Assembly (NCBI GenBank): GCA_947623955.1
Contig: CANQIP010000005.1
Span: forward strand, 33,142 to 97,141
Length of the DNA: 64,000 bases
Direction: 5' to 3'
From: an uncultured Clostridia bacterium
GTDB lineage: Bacteria; Bacillota; Clostridia; UBA1381
The notes beneath the pieces were generated by a model, which did no database searches, was not told the DNA's origin, and worked only from the letters and a program-made list of their open reading frames with translations. The stretch's first letter is position 1. Each line of letters begins with the position of its first letter. The translations under genes and the position numbers were made by a program. This document shows positions 1 through 8,168 of the stretch, piece after piece.

Positions 1-166
1 CGTTTTCCACACGCAGCACGTATTCAAATTTTTCGCTTGACCGTACCGCGTCAGTTATTTTGCTGCCGTACCGCACGCATATTCCCGCTATCACCGCAAC
101 AATCAACACAATCGCGAGTATATCTATAACGCTTACCTTACCGCCGATTTTACCGTTCTTATCCAT
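1..166 (-). CDS. DUF4330-type membrane protein, 3' part outside the window
   Basis: The reading frame starts at an ATG at 166 behind a GGAGG site and runs off the left edge, so only about 55 residues are visible. The N-terminus (MDKNGKIGGKVSVIDILAIV) has a short charged cytoplasmic stretch followed by one hydrophobic helix, the same plan as the complete neighbour at 183-650. Together they look like tandem paralogues of the DUF4330 type: a single N-terminal membrane anchor with the remainder outside. It is the last visible gene of the surface-polysaccharide operon. Function is unknown; family assignment rests on the N-terminus only. Confidence 0.6.
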   Translation of the reverse strand, partial: MDKNGKIGGKVSVIDILAIVLIVAVIAGICVRYGSKITDAVRSSEKFEYVLRVEN

Positions 167-182
167 TACTGTCGTCCTCCCC

Positions 183-650
183 TCAATCGTTTATCTCAAT
201 AACGTAGCCCATCGACGCGTAACCCTTGCCGCGCACGGGTACCTCCGCGCCCACCTTTATCGGTGTGCCGCCCGTTTTAAGAGCAAGATCGTTCGTCTTG
301 ACGTCAGCCTCAATCGTAACGTATACGTCGGTCTTGCCTTCTACGACCTCGTTCGCGTAAACGCCGTCCATACTGTTGAAGGCAATCGTCGTTGCCGGTT
401 CGGAACGCGTGGATTTAACTATTCCGCCGTCCTTTTCGGTAAGGCTTATCGTAACCTTATCGCCTTCATGAACGGCGTCGGCAAAGTTCTGATCCTGCTG
501 CTGGAGCATGACGGTGAATGTTATATGCTCCGTACCCGACGGATTGAGAATTGACGGAATAATTTTGTATGCGCCGAACGCCGCAACGGCTGCCGCAATC
601 AATATGATTACCGCGTCAATCACCGTGAATTTTCTTTTACTTTCTGACAT
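183..650 (-). CDS. DUF4330 family membrane-anchored protein
   Basis: 155 residues with a short charged N-terminus (MSESKRKFTVIDAV), one hydrophobic helix at about residues 10-30 and a beta-rich extracytoplasmic part. The architecture and the 'FTVIDAVIILI' start match DUF4330 proteins, which have no established biochemical role. The start has a GGAGG site 8 bases upstream. It lies 13 bases downstream of a GT4 glycosyltransferase gene and just before a second DUF4330-like gene, so it is most likely an accessory of polysaccharide polymerisation or export; that is inference from context. Nothing in it looks catalytic. Confidence 0.7.
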   Translation of the reverse strand: MSESKRKFTVIDAVIILIAAAVAAFGAYKIIPSILNPSGTEHITFTVMLQQQDQNFADAVHEGDKVTISLTEKDGGIVKSTRSEPATTIAFNSMDGVYANEVVEGKTDVYVTIEADVKTNDLALKTGGTPIKVGAEVPVRGKGYASMGYVIEIND

Positions 651-663
651 CTCTTTATCCTCC

Positions 664-1782
664 TTATCCTTGTATAAGACTGCGGTACACTTCTTCGGTA
701 CGCCGCGTCATCACCGACGCCGTAAATTCGCGCCGGAATACTTTCTTTGCACCGTCCGACATTTCGGCGTAAGTATCGGCGTCTCTTAAAAGCAATTCAA
801 TCTTGTCGGCAAGGCTTTTTGCATCACACTTCGGTACAACAAAGCCGTTTACTCCGTCTTTTATAACGCCGGGGTTGCCGCCGAAATCACTTACAACCGC
901 CGGAATACCGAGGCTCATTCCCTCCAAAAGCGCAAGCGACGTGGCCTCCGTACCGTACGAGGCGTTTACCTGTACGTCGGTTATCGCCATAAGATGCTCG
1001 ACGTCGCGTAAAAATCCGGTAAATATAATCTGTTCCTGACGATTTAAGGCTCTTACCCTTTTCTTCAGATTTTCCTCGCATGAACCCGTTCCCGCAATGT
1101 AAAACTTCGCGTTCACGCCTCGTCTGAAAAGAATGTCAGCCGCCTCTATAAAGTACTTGTGACCCTTGACTTCCTCAAGCCGCGCCACTATCGAAACAGC
1201 CTTCGCTCCATCCGACAGATTGAAACGTTCGCGTATCATACGCTTTTCGTCGCTCGATACGGGTGCGAGACCGTCCACGCCGTTTAATATAACGCTTATC
1301 TTGCCCGCGCTTACGCCGGTATCGGTAAGGTTTTCCTTTGCGGCGTCGGCAACGGCTATTATCGCGTCGGCGTAGTGGTTGTTGACCGCACCGTTTATGA
1401 GCTTGCCTATGCCGCGTGAAATTTTCTTTGACGGCGGGAACACGCTGTGGCGCGTGTACACCACCTTGCACCGCGCTTTTTTCGCGGCTATGCGCGCCGA
1501 CATACTCGCGTGTGTGTGAACAATATCGGGTTTCTCCTTTTTAAATATCCGCGCAAGCTCGTTTACAGCTTTAAAGTCGAGCGATTTATCCGCTATACCG
1601 CTTACCTCCGTCACCTTTACTCCGAGCCTTTCTATTTCGGGCTTTAACAGGCTGTTTTCGGGAAGTATAACGTCAACGTCAAACTCGCCGCGGTTTATAT
1701 TTTCGAGCAGCGTCAAAAGGCACTTACCCGCGCCGCCTATGTTCGTGTCGGAGGATACCTCCGTAACTTTTATTCTTCTCAT
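664..1782 (-). CDS. Glycosyltransferase family 4 (GT-B fold)
   Basis: 372 residues. The N-terminal Rossmann half has the glycine-rich acceptor loop 'TNIGGAGK' (about 13-20); the C-terminal half carries 'ARLEEVKGH' (200-208) and the E-x7-E motif (E279 and E287) followed by 'SLGIPAVVSDFGGNPG', all typical of retaining GT4 enzymes. No signal peptide or transmembrane helix, so it acts on the cytoplasmic membrane face, probably adding a sugar to a lipid-linked saccharide. Its ATG overlaps the end of the O-antigen-ligase-like gene by 4 bases (ATGA), implying translational coupling. Donor and acceptor sugars cannot be told from sequence. Confidence 0.85.
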   Translation of the reverse strand: MRRIKVTEVSSDTNIGGAGKCLLTLLENINRGEFDVDVILPENSLLKPEIERLGVKVTEVSGIADKSLDFKAVNELARIFKKEKPDIVHTHASMSARIAAKKARCKVVYTRHSVFPPSKKISRGIGKLINGAVNNHYADAIIAVADAAKENLTDTGVSAGKISVILNGVDGLAPVSSDEKRMIRERFNLSDGAKAVSIVARLEEVKGHKYFIEAADILFRRGVNAKFYIAGTGSCEENLKKRVRALNRQEQIIFTGFLRDVEHLMAITDVQVNASYGTEATSLALLEGMSLGIPAVVSDFGGNPGVIKDGVNGFVVPKCDAKSLADKIELLLRDADTYAEMSDGAKKVFRREFTASVMTRRTEEVYRSLIQG

Positions 1783-3659
1783 TGCCGCACCTCCCTCTCG
1801 TATGGTGCTTTTATGTGTCTCAGTGCCATACCGAGCGCCAGTACCATAAAGAATACAGCCATTACGCGGTAATTATAGAAGGTGTAGTCAAACATACTCT
1901 GCACAAGGAAGGCGATTATTCCGCTTGCAAGCGCGAGAGCAGTAACGGAGTCGATGTTCTTTTTGTCGTCCGCACGATATATGATCGACATCTGCTTTAA
2001 AAATACTCCCTGCATAACCACGAATGTGCTAAGTCCCGCTATACCCGCCTCAACGAGTAATTGTAAAAATGTGTTGTGAGAGTGCGGCGCGATTATGGCG
2101 TTGTAGGAGAAGAACGGGTACACCTTCGCGAACGCCGCCTCGCCCATGCCGATACCGCCGAGCCAGTAATACTTCATCATTCCGAGAGTTCCGAGCCAAA
2201 TAAAGACGCGGTATGACGTTGAGCTGTCCTCCATATTGCCTATACTCATAAATCGGTCAACCATTGTTTCGGGGATTATAAACGGTATTATGAGCAGCAC
2301 AAGCGGCAGCAGCCCCCACAGCTTACCCTCGTAAAACGTGACAAATATAACACACGCCGCCACAAAGCCTATCCAGCAGCCGCGCGACTGCGTGAGCACA
2401 AGACACAGAGCGCATACAAGGAACATCGCCGCATATGCGTATTTCGCGAGTGATTTCCTGTTGAATTTAAGCATAAACACCGCTGAGACAGGCAGCACCA
2501 AAAGCAAATATTCGCCGAGAACATTCGGGTTGCCCAGTGTCGAATAAACGCGCATGGTAGCGTCCTCAAACATTTCCTCGTCTATCCACGAGTTGGCTGT
2601 TGTCCATCCGAACACGTACTGAGCCACACCGTAGAGCGCGACAAGCGCACCCGATATTGCGAGCAGCCGCAGCAGTCCGTACAATTCCTCACGCGTTCTG
2701 ACCGTGTTTATAATAACAAAATAGAAACTCACAAACACAAGGTACATAGCCCATACTTTTAAACTCGCCTTCGGTGCGAACGACATTACCGACGAAACAA
2801 ACAGTACCGCAAGGAAAATCAGCACGCACAATCCGACGCCGTCGAACCTCCAGCGGAAGTCGGCTTTGCTGACGGATTTTATAAGCAGAGCCAAAAGCGT
2901 CCATATACATATACCCGCAAGAGCCATAGTAGGCGCAAACGGTGCGGCAAATACCGCGAGGAACACGCCCGTAACGGGCGCGTACATCACGAGCAGCATG
3001 AAGAACAGCGCGAACGGCACAGCCGCGCCGTAGAGAAGGCGCACGCTCATAGCCGCGCCTGCCGCAATACCGACAAGCAAAGCGAGCAACAGTCTTATTT
3101 TGTCGTGCGTCCGTTCTTCATTGAAGAAATTAAAGCTTATCTCCTTAAATCCGGCAATACTTTTTACGATATTAACGGCTTTGCTCGGGTTCATAAACGA
3201 CATTATGTTGTAGTTAAATACGCACATAACCGCGCCTGCAATTCCCGCGACAAGCGCTATTTTTGAGATGTGTCCGCCGACAGCGCAGTACGCGAGTGCG
3301 CACGATACGAGCATCACGCCGAAAAAGCGGGTGTTTAAAGCCATAAAGCTGTGAATGTACGTCTTTGACCATGAGCATATAAAGCTGTCGGCAATATTGC
3401 GCTCAAAAAATCCGCTTATTTTTTCGCGTATGACCGACATGAGCGCAAACGGTGAAAACATCACCTTTGCCGTCTTGCTTTTTTGAACGCCGTTTCCGTC
3501 ACCCTCGCGTCTTACAAGCGTCATAACCGCGCTGTTCTTCCACGACGCAGATATACCGCCGTATATTTTCGTAAGCAAAGCGTACAGCCCGCTGCCGCGC
3601 CAGAGGTTCATAAACCACCGTCCGAACGCCGCGAGCGACGATAAAATCAAGCTGTTCAT
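1779..3659 (-). CDS. O-antigen ligase / Wzy-like polysaccharide polymerase
   Basis: 626 residues with a roughly 130-residue N-terminal extension and then many hydrophobic helices. The family hallmark is the extracytoplasmic loop 'PHSHNTFLQLLVEAG' (about 535-550), the H-x-H-N signature of O-antigen ligase-like proteins, together with an earlier 'TQSRGCWIGF' helix. Members of this superfamily either polymerise lipid-linked repeat units or ligate finished glycan to an acceptor at the outer membrane face. Between MurJ (4 bases upstream) and GT4 (overlapping by 4 bases), it is the likely polymerase or ligase for the surface polymer made by this operon. Which of the two activities it has is not decidable. 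Confidence 0.82.
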   Translation of the reverse strand: MNSLILSSLAAFGRWFMNLWRGSGLYALLTKIYGGISASWKNSAVMTLVRREGDGNGVQKSKTAKVMFSPFALMSVIREKISGFFERNIADSFICSWSKTYIHSFMALNTRFFGVMLVSCALAYCAVGGHISKIALVAGIAGAVMCVFNYNIMSFMNPSKAVNIVKSIAGFKEISFNFFNEERTHDKIRLLLALLVGIAAGAAMSVRLLYGAAVPFALFFMLLVMYAPVTGVFLAVFAAPFAPTMALAGICIWTLLALLIKSVSKADFRWRFDGVGLCVLIFLAVLFVSSVMSFAPKASLKVWAMYLVFVSFYFVIINTVRTREELYGLLRLLAISGALVALYGVAQYVFGWTTANSWIDEEMFEDATMRVYSTLGNPNVLGEYLLLVLPVSAVFMLKFNRKSLAKYAYAAMFLVCALCLVLTQSRGCWIGFVAACVIFVTFYEGKLWGLLPLVLLIIPFIIPETMVDRFMSIGNMEDSSTSYRVFIWLGTLGMMKYYWLGGIGMGEAAFAKVYPFFSYNAIIAPHSHNTFLQLLVEAGIAGLSTFVVMQGVFLKQMSIIYRADDKKNIDSVTALALASGIIAFLVQSMFDYTFYNYRVMAVFFMVLALGMALRHIKAPYEREVRQ

Positions 3660-3663
3660 TTCA

Positions 3664-5205
3664 TCACCCTTTCTTCCTTACGAGAAGTTTCTTTATATCC
3701 TTTGAGCCTGTCGCTATAAGCATAAGCGCGTAGGCGATAACGCCCGCGCCGCCGCACGACAGAGCGAGTATTATATTGCCCGTGAGCGAATCGAGCCTTA
3801 ATGACAATATAACGTATACCGACAGCGTAACCGCCGCCGCGACCGCCGCCGACGCGACGAATTTCAGTATTTCTCCAACGCCTATATCCTTCGCGAGAGA
3901 CGGATATTTCTTTTTGAGCAGTACCGCGTTCAGTACCGCGTTCGTAATGCTGCCGATTGCCGTTGCAAGCGCGAGACCGTTGACCTGCATCACGTTAAAC
4001 AAAATGTACGCGAGCGCGACATTGACGACCATGCTTATGACCGAGGTGATCATCGGTATACGCGAGTTTTGCAGCGAGAAGAACGTCTTTGAAAGCACCT
4101 CGTTTACCGCAAGTCCCGCCATGCCGACGGAGTAAAACTTCAGCAAAACGGCTATCGCATCAACGTCCTCTGGTTTCATCGCGCCGTGACCGTATATTAT
4201 ATCGGCAAACGGCTCGGACAGTATCATAAATATTGCCATAAGCGGCAGTATCAGCATGAACATTACGCGTACCGACGTTGAAAACAGATTTTTCGCGTCC
4301 TCTTTGCGTTTGTCGGCAATCGCCTGCGCGAGTTTCGGAAAAATCAAATTCGTTACCACGAAGCTTACCACGCCCGTTATTATAAGGTACAGTCTGCTCG
4401 ACTGCTGAATATACGTTACCGCACTCGGAATATTCGACGCGAGACGCTGGTTCACTATCGTATAAAGCGGCTGTACCCATGTCGCGATAAGCATCGGACC
4501 GGCAAGCTTTACAGCCTGCAAAAGCGACTTGTCCGCAAAGCGGAAGTCGGGGCGGTATTTTACGCCGAATTTTTTTATCCACGGTACTTCTATCAGAAAT
4601 TGCAGACTCCACGCTATTATCATCGTCACGGCAAGTCCGTATATGCCGAATTTTTTGCCGAGCGTCAGATAGTACGCTATGATGGCGACGTTTGACACAA
4701 GGCTTATTACGGACGGTATGTTATACTCTCCGAACGACTGCAAAAGCCCCACAAACGAAAACGCCAGGCCCGTGAATATAATCATCGGGAACATTATCGC
4801 AGTAAGGTTCGCGGCGAGCGTCTGCTTGTCCGCGCCGTACTCGGGAGCCATAAAAGCGACAAGCTGCGTGCGGAATATAATTCCGATTATCGATATAAGT
4901 ATCGTTATGCAGACTATGAGCGTAACAAATTTGTTTACAAAGCTCATCGCCTCGTCCTTGCCGCTCCTCGCTTTTATATCGTTGAACACGGGGATAAACG
5001 TCGCGCTTATCACGCCGCCTATCACGACGTCGAACAGCGTTGTCGGCAGAGTGGACGCGGTAAGAAAAGCGTCCGACTCCATTCCCGCCCCGAAATACGC
5101 GGTGAGGAGCGAGTCACGCGCCAATCCCAATACCTTGCTGAGAAGTGTCACCGCCACCATGAATACCGCGACGGAAAGCATTTTTTGTCCTTTCTTTTCA
5201 GACAT
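3664..5205 (-). CDS. murJ: MurJ/MviN-type lipid-linked glycan flippase
   Basis: 513 residues, about 14 hydrophobic helices, with the MurJ N-terminal signature ('LSKVLGLARDSLLTAYFG' near residue 22 and 'SDAFLTASTLPT'). MurJ belongs to the MOP superfamily and flips lipid II across the cytoplasmic membrane. The gene shares one base with the upstream csaB-fusion stop (TAATG). Because it sits in a polysaccharide operon rather than a cell-wall cluster, it could instead flip the secondary-polymer precursor; many clostridia carry several MurJ-like copies. The fold is certain, the substrate is inferred. Confidence 0.85.
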   Translation of the reverse strand: MSEKKGQKMLSVAVFMVAVTLLSKVLGLARDSLLTAYFGAGMESDAFLTASTLPTTLFDVVIGGVISATFIPVFNDIKARSGKDEAMSFVNKFVTLIVCITILISIIGIIFRTQLVAFMAPEYGADKQTLAANLTAIMFPMIIFTGLAFSFVGLLQSFGEYNIPSVISLVSNVAIIAYYLTLGKKFGIYGLAVTMIIAWSLQFLIEVPWIKKFGVKYRPDFRFADKSLLQAVKLAGPMLIATWVQPLYTIVNQRLASNIPSAVTYIQQSSRLYLIITGVVSFVVTNLIFPKLAQAIADKRKEDAKNLFSTSVRVMFMLILPLMAIFMILSEPFADIIYGHGAMKPEDVDAIAVLLKFYSVGMAGLAVNEVLSKTFFSLQNSRIPMITSVISMVVNVALAYILFNVMQVNGLALATAIGSITNAVLNAVLLKKKYPSLAKDIGVGEILKFVASAAVAAAVTLSVYVILSLRLDSLTGNIILALSCGGAGVIAYALMLIATGSKDIKKLLVRKKG

Positions 5206-7439
5206 TAAAGTTCTACGCTCCCTTTCTCATACAACTCAATCGCAAGCTTACCGTTAAGCCGCGCCTTTTCGTTAAGTTCCGTATAGCTTTTCTCGAGAGA
5301 AATCTTTATTTCATCATAATTTTCGACGCACTCGTCCATAACCTCTATTATCTTCTCCGCACATGCGTCCTCCACATTTAAGTAGCGCGTCTGTTTTGTA
5401 TATTCCATAAAACTCGAAATCTTCGGGTCGTACACAAGACCGATAAGCGGCACGGCATTTACCACCGCGTAGATAAGCGTGTGAAGGCGCATACCGATAC
5501 AAATATCAAAACAACTCATAATTGACATCATATCGCCGACATCAACGCGCCTGTCAACTATCGTCGCGTCATGTTTCATTATTCGCTTTATGTTTTGCAG
5601 CGACGCGAGGTCGCGGCTTGCCTGCATAGGCAAAAGCACGGTATGAAAGCCGTATGTCTCATACGCGTAATCGCACACCCACGCGATATTGTCATCAAAT
5701 TCGGGGCTTGTGCTTTTCCAGCGGCGTATTGACACTCCCAGGAGTTTCCTGCCGTCCGGAACGCCGAGTTCCTTTAAAATCTGTCTGCCGCGTGTACCGT
5801 CCTCGCGTTTGAGTTCCAGGGCGGGGTCGGCTGTAACTATAACATGATTGTTTTTAACGCCGATATTGTCAAGCTCCGTAAGGGAACGTTCGTCACGCAG
5901 CGTTATCAGGCTGACCTTATCCAGTATCTTTCTCGTCTTTTTAATATTGCTCTTTTTTTCAAGCGGTCCTATACCGTTTGAATAGAGCATTACCTTCAGT
6001 TTCTTTTTGAGCGCGAGCGTTATTACCGCGAGATAGTACCATAAGGATTTTGTGCTTGTCCTGTCCTGTATGAGCGTGCCGCCGCCGGAAATAAGCATCT
6101 CGGAGTTGTCCATGTGTTTCATTATCGAAAACACGTTGAGGCGGTTGATTGCTTTTACGCGGTAAACCTGCTTTGTTTCCTTCGGATTTGCGCTCAGAAC
6201 CACAATGTTCGGGCTTTCCTTAAACCTTTTCAAATCAGCGATAATGGCTTGCAGGAGCGCGTCGTCACCGCTGTTTTTAAAGCCGTAGTAGCCGGATATG
6301 AGTATCTCCTTATTTTTCTGCAAAGCCCAGTCGTAGACCTTTATGCTGTCGTCAGCCATACGCGTTACGGAGTAGTCGCGCTTTATAAGTTCTCTGCCGT
6401 ACATGCCGAGTTCGCGTTGTTTTGCGTCGTCAAGCTTGAAGAAATCAAGTATATCCTTCTCCAAAAGCGCGCCCGAAGACTGTTCGCAGCCGCGGCAGCA
6501 AAAATTGGTGTCAATGCCGACCTTCAGCTTACTCTCGTCAAACAAGCCTATATATCCCTCGTTACCGGCGATAATGACCGGCTTTTCGGCAGCCATAGCC
6601 TCTAACGCCGCACGGCTTACGCCTACAAACAGCGAGCATGGCGCAATGAGTTCGTTTATATCTGTTCTCGCGCCGGTGAGTGTGACAGCCTCGCGTCCGA
6701 GTTTTTCGTTGACGTTCTTTGCGAGCGTTTTTACATTCTCAAAATCGTCGCCCGCGCCCACCACGATAACGCGCAGCTTGTCCACCGCCTTGTCTATCTC
6801 CGGCACAATCTCGATAAGCTGTTTCGCGACAAGGCTCCTCGACTCATCGAGACGGCTCACGTATGTGATAACCGTTTCGTCGCCCAATATATTAAGCTCC
6901 TTCATAATGCGCGATTTGTCGGTGTCGGGCGAAAATTTGTTCGTGTCGATACCGTTTATCGTGACGTTTATGTCACCCTCCGGTACATGGTAGTTGTCCA
7001 TGAGGTACGTCTTTATATCTTCGGACACGGCGACCGTCTTTTCGCCCCAGTCGGTGATGTATTTAAGACCATAGGACGTGTTGAACACCCAGTGCGCCGT
7101 TGTGACAAACGGGAATTTCATGCGCTTGTGCAGCTTACCGAGGATAAACGACGGTATACGCGCGTGCGAATGTACGATGTCTATCTTTTCGTCTCTGATG
7201 ATTTTCTTTAAAAGCCGCGCGGCTTTAAGCATATTTATCGGGTTCTTGTTCTGCAGCGGTACGCTGTAGTGCTTTATGCCGTAGTCCTCCAGTTCTTTGA
7301 CATATACGCCGCCGTTTGACGTGACAATTATATTAAAGCCCTTGCGTTTAAGTTCTTTCGCAAGTTCCACAACGTGCGTCTCGGCGCCGCCTATATTAAG
7401 CTGCATAAGTGATAACAATATGTTCGCACCCTGTTTCAT
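5205..7439 (-). CDS. csaB: Glycosyltransferase-CsaB (polysaccharide pyruvyl transferase) fusion
   Basis: 744 residues from the ATG at 7439; the in-frame GTG at 7448 overlaps the AGGTG ribosome site and is rejected. Residues 1-370 form a GT4 glycosyltransferase ('LNIGGAETHVVELA', then 'YVSRLDESRSLVAK'). Residues from about 378 form a complete CsaB domain: 'ISGYYGFKNSGDDALLQAI', 'ISGGGTLIQDRTS' and the conserved 'GMRLHTLIYA'. CsaB attaches ketal pyruvate from PEP to secondary cell-wall polymer, making the ligand for SLH domains. The fusion suggests that one sugar addition and pyruvylation are coupled. It is the first gene of the operon, behind a good promoter. Confidence 0.9.
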   Translation of the reverse strand: MKQGANILLSLMQLNIGGAETHVVELAKELKRKGFNIIVTSNGGVYVKELEDYGIKHYSVPLQNKNPINMLKAARLLKKIIRDEKIDIVHSHARIPSFILGKLHKRMKFPFVTTAHWVFNTSYGLKYITDWGEKTVAVSEDIKTYLMDNYHVPEGDINVTINGIDTNKFSPDTDKSRIMKELNILGDETVITYVSRLDESRSLVAKQLIEIVPEIDKAVDKLRVIVVGAGDDFENVKTLAKNVNEKLGREAVTLTGARTDINELIAPCSLFVGVSRAALEAMAAEKPVIIAGNEGYIGLFDESKLKVGIDTNFCCRGCEQSSGALLEKDILDFFKLDDAKQRELGMYGRELIKRDYSVTRMADDSIKVYDWALQKNKEILISGYYGFKNSGDDALLQAIIADLKRFKESPNIVVLSANPKETKQVYRVKAINRLNVFSIMKHMDNSEMLISGGGTLIQDRTSTKSLWYYLAVITLALKKKLKVMLYSNGIGPLEKKSNIKKTRKILDKVSLITLRDERSLTELDNIGVKNNHVIVTADPALELKREDGTRGRQILKELGVPDGRKLLGVSIRRWKSTSPEFDDNIAWVCDYAYETYGFHTVLLPMQASRDLASLQNIKRIMKHDATIVDRRVDVGDMMSIMSCFDICIGMRLHTLIYAVVNAVPLIGLVYDPKISSFMEYTKQTRYLNVEDACAEKIIEVMDECVENYDEIKISLEKSYTELNEKARLNGKLAIELYEKGSVEL

Positions 7440-7481
7440 GCCAGTCACCTGCTCTTTCGTTTTATACTGCGTCTATTATAT

Positions 7482-7510
7482 AGTATACCTGATTTTTACT
7501 CGAATAGCAA
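7482..7510 (-). promoter_or_regulatory. Sigma-A-type promoter of the surface-polysaccharide operon
   Basis: On the minus strand TTGCTA (7505-7510) is followed after exactly 17 bases by TATACT (7482-7487), about 43 bases before the csaB-fusion ATG. A second TATAAT-like hexamer lies slightly downstream. Confidence 0.6.
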
Positions 7511-7554
7511 TGCTTTTTATATGACGTTTAGGTTACAATCTGTATCTTAAACGC

Positions 7555-7608
7555 AAAAAGAGCCGCCGCAAACAAGCTTTTTTTAGATGCTCGTTTGTAA
7601 CAGCCCCT
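7555..7608 (-). terminator. Terminator after rpsP-khpA
   Basis: On the minus strand a stem of about 18 pairs (one mismatch, several G-U) is followed by TTTTTG. It directly follows khpA and closes the ylxM-ffh-rpsP-khpA operon. A run of T on the other side may let it work in both directions. Confidence 0.75.
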
Positions 7609-7618
7609 TTTTTTTGAT

Positions 7619-7849
7619 TTACACGATATCGACGGAAACCTTTTTATTTTCGTTGCTTGCCGCCGCTTTGACAACGGTGCGGATCGCCTTTGCAATTCGT
7701 CCCTGCTTGCCTATAACCTTGCCCATATCGCCCGACGCGACGCGAAGTTCGAGGGTAATCGTGCCGTCCTCATGCTCGATTTCGGTCACGTTTACCTCGT
7801 CTGGTGTATCGACAAGCGCTCTCGCAATCGTTTCCAATACTTCTTTCAT
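7619..7849 (-). CDS. khpA: KhpA, KH-domain RNA-binding protein
   Basis: 76 residues, the usual length of KhpA (YlqC). A single KH domain carries the GxxG loop as 'GKVIGKQGRIAKAIR' (about residues 42-56). KhpA forms a heterodimer with KhpB/Jag and affects cell elongation and mRNA regulation in Gram-positive bacteria. It lies 16 bases downstream of rpsP, the standard order. A strong terminator follows immediately, so the rimM-trmD-rplS genes that commonly come next are absent here. Confidence 0.92.
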   Translation of the reverse strand: MKEVLETIARALVDTPDEVNVTEIEHEDGTITLELRVASGDMGKVIGKQGRIAKAIRTVVKAAASNENKKVSVDIV

Positions 7850-7865
7850 TTGCCTAACCTCCGTA

Positions 7866-8111
7866 TCAGTCGATAATGTTAGACTTCTTCAAAAGAGCCT
7901 TAACAGTATCCGTAGGCTGAGCGCCATTCGCTATCCACTTCTTTACAGCCTCGCCGTCTATTTTGATTTCGGCGGGGTCGGTAAGCGGATTGTATGTGCC
8001 AACTTCCTCGATAAATCTACCGTTTCTGGGGTATCTTGAATCCGCGACTACAACTCTGTAAAACGGAGTCTTCTTCGCGCCCATTCTTCTGAGTCTGATT
8101 TTTACTGCCAT
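7866..8111 (-). CDS. rpsP: 30S ribosomal protein S16
   Basis: 81 residues starting '[19 protein letters not shown]', the canonical S16 N-terminus, and containing '[19 protein letters not shown]'. The true start is the ATG at 8111: a GTG four codons upstream lies inside the GGGAGGTG ribosome site, and other S16 proteins begin at this methionine. It assists assembly of the 30S subunit. It sits between ffh and khpA, in the conserved gene order. Confidence 0.97.
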   Translation of the reverse strand: MAVKIRLRRMGAKKTPFYRVVVADSRYPRNGRFIEEVGTYNPLTDPAEIKIDGEAVKKWIANGAQPTDTVKALLKKSNIID

Positions 8112-8168
8112 TACCTTTTTCACCTCCCGTTTGTCGTGTGGTTTATATAAAGTATATGATATACCTTA

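Noticed and set aside
61-554. A plus-strand protein at the left edge
   Set aside because: It overlaps both DUF4330 genes in antisense; those have good ribosome sites and a domain pattern.
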